Positions 32,574 to 39,811 of a stretch of 51,005 nt of DNA are shown piece by piece; the first letter of the stretch is position 1, and every line of letters starts with the position of its first letter. The translations under genes and the position numbers were made by a program. The stretch covers positions 1 to 51,005 of the forward strand of contig CADCDY010000008.1 in assembly GCA_902800245.1 (NCBI GenBank). The letters are read 5' to 3'. This DNA comes from an uncultured Prevotellaceae bacterium. Its GTDB lineage: Bacteria; Bacteroidota; Bacteroidia; Bacteroidales; Bacteroidaceae. The notes under the pieces are model-generated. The model saw only the letters and a program-made list of their open reading frames with translations. It was not told the origin of the DNA and did not search any database.

Positions 32574-32981
32574 TTATGCAAATGTTTTCAGCTCTTCATT
32601 TGTCAACTCTCTTCCTCCAATTACTTCGCCTTTAGTATTAACCAACGAAGCATACTTACCTTTGAGACAGATGAAATCGTCTTGGTTTACCTGGATTATC
32701 CTACCAACGTCTTCAATCATAGCAGTTCCTGTTCTATTGCCTTCTTCATCATAGATCTGGTAAGAATCCTTCGTAATGCCAGCAAAGAAAGACACACCTA
32801 TGATCCATCCTTTAAAATAATCCTTCTTAACCATACAATTATCAAGCAGCACAGATTTCTTCTGCATACCCTTTTCATTGTATGTAATGTTGGCAATGGG
32901 CATGTACTCAACTCTACGTGGTTTATCAACCGAATTAACTCCAACACTCGACATCGTTACTTTTACACTTTTGATACTCAT
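32574..32981 (-). CDS. Small beta-rich protein of unknown function
   Basis: 135 residues from ATG 32981 (MSIKSVKVTMSS); a longer frame begins at 33011, on top of the -7 box. The sequence alternates short strands and turns (YEMP-like strands, YQIYDEEGNRTG, KGKYASLVNTKGEVIGGREL), so it is probably a small beta protein. First gene of the five-gene unit running to 30268. No family recognised. Confidence 0.65.
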   Translation of the reverse strand: MSIKSVKVTMSSVGVNSVDKPRRVEYMPIANITYNEKGMQKKSVLLDNCMVKKDYFKGWIIGVSFFAGITKDSYQIYDEEGNRTGTAMIEDVGRIIQVNQDDFICLKGKYASLVNTKGEVIGGRELTNEELKTFA

Positions 32982-33008
32982 AATATTCACTTTTATTGGT
33001 TTATGGTG

Positions 33009-33048
33009 CAAAGATAAAAGAAACCCCTGCCGTTTTGAGGCAGAGGTT
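33009..33048 (-). promoter_or_regulatory. Fused terminator/promoter cassette, copy 1
   Basis: On the minus strand a hairpin (33022-33048; AACCTCTGCC with GGCAGGGGTT, one mismatch, loop TCAAAAC) ends the two-TM protein gene. Its T-rich tail TTTCTTTTATCTTTGCA contains the -7 box TATCTTTG (33009-33016) of the next unit. Nearly the same arrangement occurs at 37070-37109. Confidence 0.8.
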
Positions 33049-33067
33049 GAAATTTGTTTGGAGTTTT

Positions 33068-34141
33068 TTATTCTGGTAAGTCTGTTTCTCGATACTCTTT
33101 CATCTTAGACAATAACAGATTAAAGAAATCTATGATTTTACTATCATCGGTACCAACATCTGCGACGAAGTTTGTGTTGGTATCCTTCATGAATAGTTTC
33201 GTCTCATCACAAACTCCTTGCACCATAGCTTGGAATTTTTCTGGATGATTGCCATTGGTCATTATCGAGAACGAGAATTGCTTATTATTGCAGGATATAC
33301 CTATAGAAACAGAGCCGTTTGCCTTAATAAATCTATTATCTTTATTATTGCACCAATATTCATAAATGAGAATTCCATTTCTATCTATTCTTTTATTTGA
33401 GCCTTTGGCTACGATGTTTTGCATGAGTTCGTACAACCTCGAGTCGTTTTTAGGAGCCAAAATAGACTCGAAATTTACTATTGTTTTACTCCTATCTTCT
33501 TCATCAAAAGAATTGTCCTTATCATAGAGTTCTTTGTATAAGGCATCAGAAATAACAAATAGTTGGCTCAGCATATTATTGCTATCTTTCTCATTATTCT
33601 TTATATCAACAACAATCTTTCGAACTTGCTCACTTATTATTTTTATTGAATCCGATTTCGTATGCATTGCAATATATGACACCTGAAACTGCAACTCGAT
33701 TTCTTCATCAGGAGTAATTTTCTGGTCTTTTACCACGTCACATAATTTCCTAAGGAATTCCTGGTAGATACGCAATTTCTCCTCGAATACTTTGGTTTCA
33801 AGAAGCCTGTATTTTTCCTTGTCTTTTTGCTCAGCTTCAAATTTTCGTTGATCTAAAGTCTGTATCTTTTGGAATTCTCTTTGAGCTTGGGTAGATTCTT
33901 CCTCGAATTTCCTCTGTTTCTCATTCAGTTCTTCCTGTTGTCTGCGCTGGAAAATAAGCAATAGAGCTGTTATTACACCTGTTGCTGCAACACTTAACAT
34001 TGCTGCAATCAACTGTTGATAGGGTTCAAACCCTTTAAATACACCCATGTATGATGCACTTAAAATGATGGTAAGGAATAAGATAAAAATGATTATCAAT
34101 CCTAAGCCATATCCTCCTACGATTTTGTTATTTGTATCCAT
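33068..34141 (-). CDS. Two-TM coiled-coil protein with a C-terminal domain shared with the UDG-like neighbour
   Basis: 357 residues from ATG 34141 (MDTNNKIVGG). Two membrane helices (about 12-32 and 44-66) are followed by a long charged coiled coil (about 67-130, QRRQQEELNEKQRKFEEE...). A helical region comes next (EEKLRIYQEFLRKLCDVV, about 135-230). The last ~110 residues form a domain with ILIYEYW, RFIKANGSVSIGIS and a terminal helix IIDFFNLLLSKMKEYRETDLPE. The same pattern ends the UDG-like protein two genes upstream. The longer frame to 34240 runs back through the Asp-box gene and is rejected. Likely a membrane-anchored component; function unknown. Confidence 0.75.
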   Translation of the reverse strand: MDTNNKIVGGYGLGLIIIFILFLTIILSASYMGVFKGFEPYQQLIAAMLSVAATGVITALLLIFQRRQQEELNEKQRKFEEESTQAQREFQKIQTLDQRKFEAEQKDKEKYRLLETKVFEEKLRIYQEFLRKLCDVVKDQKITPDEEIELQFQVSYIAMHTKSDSIKIISEQVRKIVVDIKNNEKDSNNMLSQLFVISDALYKELYDKDNSFDEEDRSKTIVNFESILAPKNDSRLYELMQNIVAKGSNKRIDRNGILIYEYWCNNKDNRFIKANGSVSIGISCNNKQFSFSIMTNGNHPEKFQAMVQGVCDETKLFMKDTNTNFVADVGTDDSKIIDFFNLLLSKMKEYRETDLPE

Positions 34142-34160
34142 GATTCGTAAGTTTTGATTG

Positions 34161-34505
34161 TTATCTACGATGCCAAGTGCGTCCACTATCTTTTGAATAA
34201 TACAATCCCTTTGAAGTTGTAGCCAAGATGTTTTGACCATCAGAAGCTAATTGAATGAATGAGCCATAAGAACTGCCTGTATATCGACTATGCCAAGTGC
34301 GTCCATCATCTTTTGAATAGTAAATACCTTTTGAGGTACATGCTAGAATCTCAGCCTCCAGATTAAATAAATCGACGTATGTCCCAGCATTGCTGCCTGA
34401 ACATCGCTTATGCCAAGTACGCCCACCATCTTTTGAATATTCGATGTCGTTCTTTTGTGTATTGATGCGGAGTAACTCACTTCCGCGTTGAATCATTTGT
34501 GCCAT
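34161..34505 (-). CDS. Small Asp-box (BNR-like) repeat protein
   Basis: 114 residues made of three to four tandem ~37-residue units. Each contains an Asp-box core, IEYSKDGGRTWH, IYYSKDDGRTWH, LYYSKDSGRTWH, preceded by ILA(C/T)TSKG. Asp boxes are beta-hairpins of sialidase-type propellers, but this protein is far too short for a full propeller and has no catalytic residues, so it is not a sialidase. No signal peptide. The unit is visible as direct DNA repeats about 115 bases apart. It lies between the UDG-like and two-TM genes, 14 and 19 bases from them, in one operon. Confidence 0.75.
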   Translation of the reverse strand: MAQMIQRGSELLRINTQKNDIEYSKDGGRTWHKRCSGSNAGTYVDLFNLEAEILACTSKGIYYSKDDGRTWHSRYTGSSYGSFIQLASDGQNILATTSKGLYYSKDSGRTWHRR

Positions 34506-34519
34506 ATATTTTGAGGATT

Positions 34520-35737
34520 TTATCTATTTAGAGGATATTCTTTGTCACGAAAGGCTTTAACTTTTGCAAGCAATTCTTGCATTATTGAGGCAATTTCCTC
34601 ATCGGGAGTATTCATTGGAATTAATTTATAAAGGTGACGGGGACCATTATTTGAAGGAATGCTATTGAATTCCTGCCCAATACCCTCAGCAATCTTTCTA
34701 GCTCCTTCTTCATCGTACGAACGTGTAAATAATAGGATCTTGTAATTATCACACTCCGGCTTCAAATCTATAGCAATCATGCGGTTACTCTTGATATATT
34801 TGCCAGTTATTTCACTAACATCTGTAAAGTACTCATGAACCAAAATATCCTTATAAATCCATTGTTTTGATCCATTAGATTTTATCATAGCTTTAAGCTG
34901 TTGGGCTCTATCTTTTATAGTATTATTATTGCATTCCAAAAAATCTCCTTCTGACGTTTGCTTGGCTGCTAAAGAATAATTGCTGTTTATTTTAGATATG
35001 TATAATTCTAATTGCTTCTTTTCTATCCTTTTCGACGGATTGTCTAATGCATATCTTAGCATATAGCCAATTACTTTCATTCTTTCATCAGTATAAAAGG
35101 CATAATATGCAGTATGATAGATTGAGATAACATGATAACCTTTGTGAAAACAATAGAAATCATGATAGTCAGGAATAAGCTCATCCATCTGTGTTATATT
35201 GGCGTTCTTTTTAAACAAGTTTCTACTCTGATCACCAAGCAAAAGAACAACTTTGGGCTTTAAAATATCTATTAGTTCAAGAGTTTGCATTGCACATACG
35301 TCCTGATTAATCACTTTCGGTATTTGGCCCTGCTTAGCAGTTCCGAAAAACACCATATTTGAAAGTACAAATTTATCAAGGTCATCTAATGTATGCTTGT
35401 CTGCATACTCAAGCATCTTTCGCACTTTTACCATTAGGTTCCATCCACGTCTTCTTTTTTGAGCATCAGGATTATTAAAATAAATATCCATGATTTCATT
35501 GTCTTTTTTCCCCTTAAAACATGGATTACCTTGTAACAGTTCTTCCCCAGTCATAACACTCCCTCCTGCTGCACCAGGATTAATTCCTAATATAATAAGA
35601 TCTGGATCTAATGTCTCTCTATCTAACACAGATTGTGTATAATACCCCAAACTATTTGCTATCGGATTATACACTTTAACTGTTTCTTCTGCCCATTTCC
35701 TAAGCCTTTCTTGAATTTGTCTTTTATCGTTACTCAT
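34520..35737 (-). CDS. Uracil-DNA glycosylase-like protein with extra C-terminal domain
   Basis: 405 residues. The N-terminal ~230 residues resemble the UDG superfamily: DLIILGINPGAAGG (about 46-59) is in the place of the motif A water-activating loop, PKVVLLLGDQS (about 160-170) is the second core strand, and SIYHTAYYAFY (about 203-213) is in the place of the DNA-intercalating motif. The usual catalytic Asp/His are not clearly retained. A linker (about 240-290) leads to a ~110-residue C-terminal domain (DILVHEYF, KYIKSNRMIAIDL, ELLAKVKAFRDKEYP) shared with the two-TM protein. Fusion of a nucleobase-flipping fold with this domain is unusual. 17 bases separate it from the deoxyribosyltransferase-like gene. 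Confidence 0.7.
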   Translation of the reverse strand: MSNDKRQIQERLRKWAEETVKVYNPIANSLGYYTQSVLDRETLDPDLIILGINPGAAGGSVMTGEELLQGNPCFKGKKDNEIMDIYFNNPDAQKRRRGWNLMVKVRKMLEYADKHTLDDLDKFVLSNMVFFGTAKQGQIPKVINQDVCAMQTLELIDILKPKVVLLLGDQSRNLFKKNANITQMDELIPDYHDFYCFHKGYHVISIYHTAYYAFYTDERMKVIGYMLRYALDNPSKRIEKKQLELYISKINSNYSLAAKQTSEGDFLECNNNTIKDRAQQLKAMIKSNGSKQWIYKDILVHEYFTDVSEITGKYIKSNRMIAIDLKPECDNYKILLFTRSYDEEGARKIAEGIGQEFNSIPSNNGPRHLYKLIPMNTPDEEIASIMQELLAKVKAFRDKEYPLNR

Positions 35738-35753
35738 ATTCTTTATCTCTTTA

Positions 35754-36584
35754 TTATTGAATTGTTATGATTGATATTTCCAAACTCTCTTGAGTAGGCC
35801 ACGTTCTCGTTTGCCAGACGATATCCAAACCATCCATGCAATCAGAAATTTTCTCAAGTAAGCCTGAAGGATCAGACGATCCACACAATGTTACAATGAC
35901 TTTCTTTGAAGAACGTAGTTGGGCCAGATATTCATTTCTGATAGTGTCAATGATACTCAGAAGTTGCTCTTCATTGTTGGCTCCCTTTCCTTTGATGCGA
36001 ACATCATAGACACAATCTGCATCATAGAGCTCTTTGATGTCGTGGTAATCTATCGAAATAAGGCCATGTTGCTGCAAAATTCCACAAACAACAGCATCGA
36101 TGTTTTTCCACTGATAGGGCCAAGGACCTTGGCAAGCATTATATTCTGCAATAGCCGCTTTACGCTTTTCGTCAAAGTCGCGTCCTGCCTTTTCAAAATC
36201 CTCATCAGAGATTCTTCCTGCATCATGAAGTTCGCACAATGCAGCGTAATTTTCATAGATGCTTGCTTTCTTACTATTTTCCATATATTTAATTGTTTTT
36301 CCTTTGAATTCTGCATAGGCGATTTCACGTCTGGTGCTATCACCAATATAGCCACCCACATTGATGACATAGATTTCATCAGCCAAGTCAATCTTAGCCA
36401 GATGCTGACGATCCAACATATCTTTTACACCTTCTGTCCAAACCACATCATCACCAGAGTGGCCAAACAGCCCCACAGAAATAACGATGTTGCCTTCAAG
36501 TGTCAGACGCTTTTGTGCTTCCAAGAATTCTTCCTTGAAGCGAGTGCTACCACAGAGGGTTATAACCTTAAATCCATTAACCAT
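35754..36584 (-). CDS. Nucleoside 2-deoxyribosyltransferase-like protein
   Basis: 276 residues. The first ~105 form a Rossmann-like domain with KVITLCGSTRFKEEFLEAQ, SGDDVVW and HLAKIDLADEIYVINVGGYIGDSTRREIAYA, a pattern of the nucleoside 2-deoxyribosyltransferase/DUF4406 superfamily. It includes the conserved S/T-R-R-E-I-x-x-A helix whose Glu can be the glycosyl acceptor. The middle (about 110-150) has a short ALCELHDAGRISDEDFEK helix pair. The C-terminal part (about 195-276) carries a second LCGSS strand-loop. Related folds cut N-glycosidic bonds of nucleotides, including NAD in some defence effectors; that role here is inference. First gene of a four-gene operon, 27 bases downstream of a -7 box. 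Confidence 0.75.
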   Translation of the reverse strand: MVNGFKVITLCGSTRFKEEFLEAQKRLTLEGNIVISVGLFGHSGDDVVWTEGVKDMLDRQHLAKIDLADEIYVINVGGYIGDSTRREIAYAEFKGKTIKYMENSKKASIYENYAALCELHDAGRISDEDFEKAGRDFDEKRKAAIAEYNACQGPWPYQWKNIDAVVCGILQQHGLISIDYHDIKELYDADCVYDVRIKGKGANNEEQLLSIIDTIRNEYLAQLRSSKKVIVTLCGSSDPSGLLEKISDCMDGLDIVWQTRTWPTQESLEISIITIQ

Positions 36585-36610
36585 AAGTCTTATTTATATT
36601 TTAGGTGCTA

Positions 36611-36618
36611 CAAAGATA
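36611..36618 (-). promoter_or_regulatory. -7 box of the four-gene operon
   Basis: TATCTTTG on the minus strand, 27 bases before the deoxyribosyltransferase-like start. It makes the operon 36584-33068 independent of the small gene upstream. Confidence 0.65.
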
Positions 36619-36623
36619 CATCT

Positions 36624-37043
36624 TTATTTTGAAACAGAGGCATTATTAACAATATTTTTAGGTCCCAAGTAGGTCATTTCCCAGAAAAGGCCAGCAGCCA
36701 GCTCTACTTCGCTGATTTCAACATCGTCTCTAACGTTCACTTCCATACTCAAAACCTCAATCTTATCTTTATGTTCTGCCGCAGAATACAAAAGCCCTTT
36801 TTTGTCGTTGACAGAACAATTCCAGTCAATTAAAGAATTCGTCATCTCCCATCTCGATGCTAACTCAATGTAAAGATCAGTAGGCTTTGGTTCGCACTCA
36901 TTTGCCCAATGGTTATATATACCACGGAAAACATTAATACTTGCATCAGAGAGATGATGCCTGCTATTCACTACAAATAGATGATCAAGATGCAGAAGCA
37001 CGCTCTCAAAATCATACTTTCTAAATAATTCTAATACTGTCAT
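36624..37043 (-). CDS. Small protein of unknown function related to the 341-aa island protein
   Basis: 139 residues. The start MTVLELFRKYDFESVLLHL parallels MTFKELLNSVTFEEVAPCL of the product at 31547-32572, and EISEVELAAGLFWEMTYLG parallels SNAEIAACCIWHTSFYGF, so the two are probably distant members of one family. No signal peptide, membrane segment or catalytic motif. It has its own promoter in the second fused terminator/promoter cassette. Function unknown. Confidence 0.68.
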   Translation of the reverse strand: MTVLELFRKYDFESVLLHLDHLFVVNSRHHLSDASINVFRGIYNHWANECEPKPTDLYIELASRWEMTNSLIDWNCSVNDKKGLLYSAAEHKDKIEVLSMEVNVRDDVEISEVELAAGLFWEMTYLGPKNIVNNASVSK

Positions 37044-37069
37044 ATTACTATTCTTTATTGTTCACGATG

Positions 37070-37109
37070 CAAAGATAAAAGAAAGGTGCGCCGTTTTGGG
37101 GCACACCTT
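37070..37109 (-). promoter_or_regulatory. Fused terminator/promoter cassette, copy 2
   Basis: Minus-strand hairpin (37083-37109; AAGGTGTGCC with GGCGCACCTT, one mismatch, loop CCAAAAC) after the exonuclease gene. The tail TTTCTTTTATCTTTGCA includes the -7 box TATCTTTG (37070-37077) of the next gene. The tail and the loop core CAAAACGGC are identical to copy 1 at 33009-33048. Confidence 0.8.
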
Positions 37110-37136
37110 ATAAGAATCTCAAAGAAAAGTTGAAAT

Positions 37137-37628
37137 CTACAATATTTCCCTTGCAATCCAGGCACAGGCTTCTGCATCAGCGAGGGCATGATGGTGATTC
37201 TCGAGTATATATCCACAGCGTTCTGATACCGTGTGAAGTTGGTGATTGGGTAACTCAGGGAAAGCCCTGCGAGAAGCTACACAAGTACAATAGAATTCAT
37301 AATCCGGATAGTCCATCTGGTAACAACGGAAAACGGCTTTCAGACAACTCTCATCAAAGCTTTTGTTATGAGCCACTAAGGGCAAGCCATCAATAAGTGG
37401 CTCTATCTCTTTCCAAACTTCAGGAAATACAGGGGCGTCCTCAGTGTCCTCACGAGAAAGTCCATGTACTTGGCTGCACCAATAATTATAGTAGTTGGGC
37501 TCGGGCTGAATCAGAGAATAGAAGGTATCTACAATTTCCCCATCCCTTACTATCACAACGCCAACAGAGCAGACACTCGTGCGCTCGTTGTTGGCAGTCT
37601 CAAAATCTATTGCTGCAAAGTCTCTCAT
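37137..37628 (-). CDS. DnaQ-like 3'-5' exonuclease
   Basis: 163-residue DEDDh exonuclease. Exo I is AAIDFETAN (Asp and Glu), Exo II is VAHNKSFDESCL (Asp), and Exo III is HHALADAEACA (His and Asp), so all metal-binding and catalytic residues are present. Stand-alone size resembles epsilon-like proofreading/RNase T-type domains. It could degrade DNA or RNA; the substrate is not readable. Its ATG overlaps the stop of the WYL regulator by 4 bases, so the two are co-translated. This suggests an exonuclease under control of, or acting with, the WYL sensor. Confidence 0.9.
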   Translation of the reverse strand: MRDFAAIDFETANNERTSVCSVGVVIVRDGEIVDTFYSLIQPEPNYYNYWCSQVHGLSREDTEDAPVFPEVWKEIEPLIDGLPLVAHNKSFDESCLKAVFRCYQMDYPDYEFYCTCVASRRAFPELPNHQLHTVSERCGYILENHHHALADAEACAWIAREIL

Positions 37629-38536
37629 TTGTCATTCTTGTATTTGTTCCACATGTGTTTTGAAATCTCTGCCACCTCGTCACGGAACCATTTGGGCTCC
37701 AGCACTTCGATATCACTGCCTTGCGAAAGAATCTCCTGACGGAAATCGAAAGTGGGACGAAGCCTGACAGTAAAGATACTGTATTCATCTGTCCGCTCAA
37801 TCTCATGTTGTGACTGATGTAATCTCAAACTGCGAAGATAGTTTGCCTGTCCTGCGGAGACCTTGAACTTAACAGTCTCTACGCTAACGTTTTGATCAGC
37901 AATGATGCCAAAACAATCATCAAAGAATTCTACAGGAACAAAATCCTTGGGGTATTTGAAACTCTTTTCGGTTAATCCCAGCCATTGAACCCTATCCAAA
38001 GCGTAAATCATGATCTTATCATAATACGGACTGCGCGCCACCAAGTACCAGCGTTGCTTAAAAGCCCTCAGACAATAAGGCTCAATTTCGAAAGTGTTGG
38101 CCTCGTCACGTGTAAAACTCTGGTAAGTCATACCAAGTACCAGATTCTTCTTCAGGGCTTCGAGAATATCAGGCAGATACTGCTCGCCATCAGGAATTTC
38201 TTCGAACAACACCTTATCCTTGATGCTGACACTATCCAGCATCAGATTGCTGACTGTCAGTGTGTTGAAAAGCCAGCTGCGCATCGAACCACTTCTCAGT
38301 TCGTAAGCATTCTGAATATAATAACGGTATTGGCCTCCCTGCTCGTTCTCAATGATGAGGCCAAACATCTCTTCGATAGCAATGCGCCATTTGTGGAAGG
38401 TCCGAATTGACAACGGCTTGTCCTCACTCATATCATTATCGAGCCAACGACGATTGATTTCCTCAAAAGAAATCTTCTTAGCCTTGTAGATGGTCTCCAC
38501 AAGCCATACGTACTTATTTAATAGATTCTTTGCCAT
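37625..38536 (-). CDS. WYL-domain transcriptional regulator
   Basis: 303 residues from ATG 38536 (MAKNLLNKYVWLVET). The N-terminal helix-turn-helix region is about 1-70 (LSIRTFHKWRIAIEEMFGL). The WYL domain is about 125-215, with the sequence EPYCLRAFKQRWYLVARSPYYDKIMIYALDRV where RWYLV is the W-Y-L core. The C-terminal WCX-like extension is about 225-300. WYL regulators bind nucleic acid or nucleotide ligands and often control phage-defence loci. A longer frame to 38638 passes through the -7 box TATCTTTG (38558-38565) and is rejected. First gene of the accessory island on the minus strand. Confidence 0.9.
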   Translation of the reverse strand: MAKNLLNKYVWLVETIYKAKKISFEEINRRWLDNDMSEDKPLSIRTFHKWRIAIEEMFGLIIENEQGGQYRYYIQNAYELRSGSMRSWLFNTLTVSNLMLDSVSIKDKVLFEEIPDGEQYLPDILEALKKNLVLGMTYQSFTRDEANTFEIEPYCLRAFKQRWYLVARSPYYDKIMIYALDRVQWLGLTEKSFKYPKDFVPVEFFDDCFGIIADQNVSVETVKFKVSAGQANYLRSLRLHQSQHEIERTDEYSIFTVRLRPTFDFRQEILSQGSDIEVLEPKWFRDEVAEISKHMWNKYKNDK

Positions 38537-38557
38537 ACATTTTAATAATTGACGCTG

Positions 38558-38565
38558 CAAAGATA
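38558..38565 (-). promoter_or_regulatory. -7 box of the WYL-exonuclease operon
   Basis: TATCTTTG followed by CAGCG on the minus strand, 21 bases before the WYL start. Confidence 0.65.
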
Positions 38566-38703
38566 CAAAAAAGGTATGAATAATTGAGGCATAGGTTGTG
38601 AAAAATAATCTGAAAAACAATTCTGGCAACTTTGGCACAACTTTTTTCTTTTGTACCCGCCTCTTTGCCAGCGTTTCTTCCTTTCAAAAGTTAACTCATC
38701 AAC

Positions 38704-39063
38704 TTACGGGCTGAACGGCGCTCTGCTCCCTGCTGTCCGGCCGAGAGCAGGGAAGTGTCAAGCCGACAGCAGGGAGGAGAGTGGCGGTTAGCAGGGAGGA
38801 GAGTGGCGGTAAACTCTAAGTTTAATGACACTAAAGTAAGAGTTTACCGGTAGTAAACAGCTAACCCGCTTCCCAAGGGCTGATGGTCTACTTACTGCTC
38901 GTTGGCTGTTTGCTTACTGCTCGCTGTTAGTTTACTTACTGGAGGCCAAGACTAACCCTTATTGCCAGAAATCCCTTTAGGCAAAGGGAAAGCGGAGGGG
39001 TTAGTGTTACTCTATCACTCCACCTGACACTCCACCTGACACCCCACCCAAGACTCAACCCTT
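38704..39063. repeat. Duplicated non-coding element, copy A
   Basis: About 360 bases that recur in diverged form at 39481-39811. Shared blocks in the same order: GGCTGA(A/G)CGGCGCTCTGCTC, GCAGGGAGGAGAGTG(G/A)CGGTT, CCCGCTTCCCAA, CTTACTGCTCGTTGG, AAAGGGAAAGCGGAGGGGTT and CACTCCACCTGACAC-type tandem words ending CCCAAGACTCAACCCTT. Copy A has inverted repeats CCCTGCTGTC/GACAGCAGGG (about 38728-38774) and GGTAAACTCT/AGAGTTTACC (38808-38848); the second is absent from copy B. No ORF is shared by the copies, so it is non-coding. No transposase or terminal repeats recognised. Confidence 0.85.
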
Positions 39064-39132
39064 GCTTGCTGTTTTCCTTCCCATACTCATACCACCGTTT
39101 TGAGGCGAAAAATGAAAATAAATCGGGAAAAT

Positions 39133-39164
39133 TTTGGAAATCTCAGAAAAAGTTCCTATCTTTG
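39133..39164 (+). promoter_or_regulatory. Strong orphan promoter between the duplicated elements
   Basis: TTTG (39133-39136) and TATCTTTG (39157-39164), spacing 20, form a near-consensus promoter on the plus strand. No plus-strand gene follows. The first possible ATG reading (from 39197) stops after eight codons. It may drive an untranslated RNA or be the leftover promoter of a lost gene. Confidence 0.65.
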
Positions 39165-39267
39165 CAGCGTGAAAGGAGAAGCCAAGTAGAGCCACGATGT
39201 GCGGAACGGTGGCATCTGTGTGATGATGAGCAATTCGACCTTGCCGCTTGGGTGTGGCCAGCTTTTA

Positions 39268-39480
39268 TTATATCTTGATGTAGCGTTTGCCGTTAAACTC
39301 ATTCTTGTCAGTTCTTCTGGAGGCAGTTATGAAGTTGACCAACTTGACTACCTCGCGGCTTACCTTCATCTTATAATTGGGATGAATGATGAACTTTGAA
39401 ACTCCGTCTGTATAGATGAAACACTCACCGTCGTAATGAATTCTCTTCCACTTCCATAAAAATGCTCGAATTTGCTGTAT
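39268..39480 (-). pseudogene. Coding remnant without a start codon
   Basis: The minus-strand frame is open for about 70 codons and reads like real protein (WKWKRIHYDGECFIYTDG, then KVSREVVKLVNFITASRR and NEFNGKRYIKI before the stop at 39268). There is no ATG except an internal one 33 codons before the stop, and the nearby ATG GAA GTG is out of frame. I take it as a degraded or frameshifted small gene between the two copies of the duplicated element. Family not recognised. It could instead be a short gene with an unusual start. Confidence 0.45.
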
Positions 39481-39811
39481 TTACTGGCTGAGCGGCGCTC
39501 TGCTCCCTGATGTGCGGCCGAGAGCAGGGATATGTCAAGCCGATAGCAGGGAGGAGAGTGACGGTTAGCAGGGAAGGTGTTGACGTTTGCCCGCTTCCCA
39601 ACGATTGGCGGTTTACTTCCCAAGGACGCACGGTTTACTTACGGCTCGTTGGCGGTTTTACTTACTGCTCGTTGGTAGTTTGCTTACTGGGAACCATGAC
39701 TCCACCCAATTGCTCGGATTTCCTTTAAACAAAGGGAAAGCGGAGGGGTTAGTGTTACCATAACACTCCACCCGACACTCCACCTAACACCCCACCCAAG
39801 ACTCAACCCTT
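39481..39811. repeat. Duplicated non-coding element, copy B
   Basis: About 330 bases; the second copy of the element at 38704-39063, with the same block order and roughly 75-80% match by eye in the conserved blocks. It lacks the GGTAAACTCT inverted repeat of copy A and has an extra GTTTACTTCCCAAGG segment. Together with copy A it brackets the orphan promoter and the coding remnant. Confidence 0.85.

Noticed and set aside
34161-34505. Sialidase annotation for the Asp-box protein
   Set aside because: 114 residues cannot form a sialidase propeller and no catalytic Arg triad, Tyr or Asp is visible.
29224-38536. Known restriction-modification, CBASS, BREX or retron system
   Set aside because: No methylase, nuclease-helicase, cyclase, BrxL/PglZ or reverse transcriptase motif was found in any island gene.
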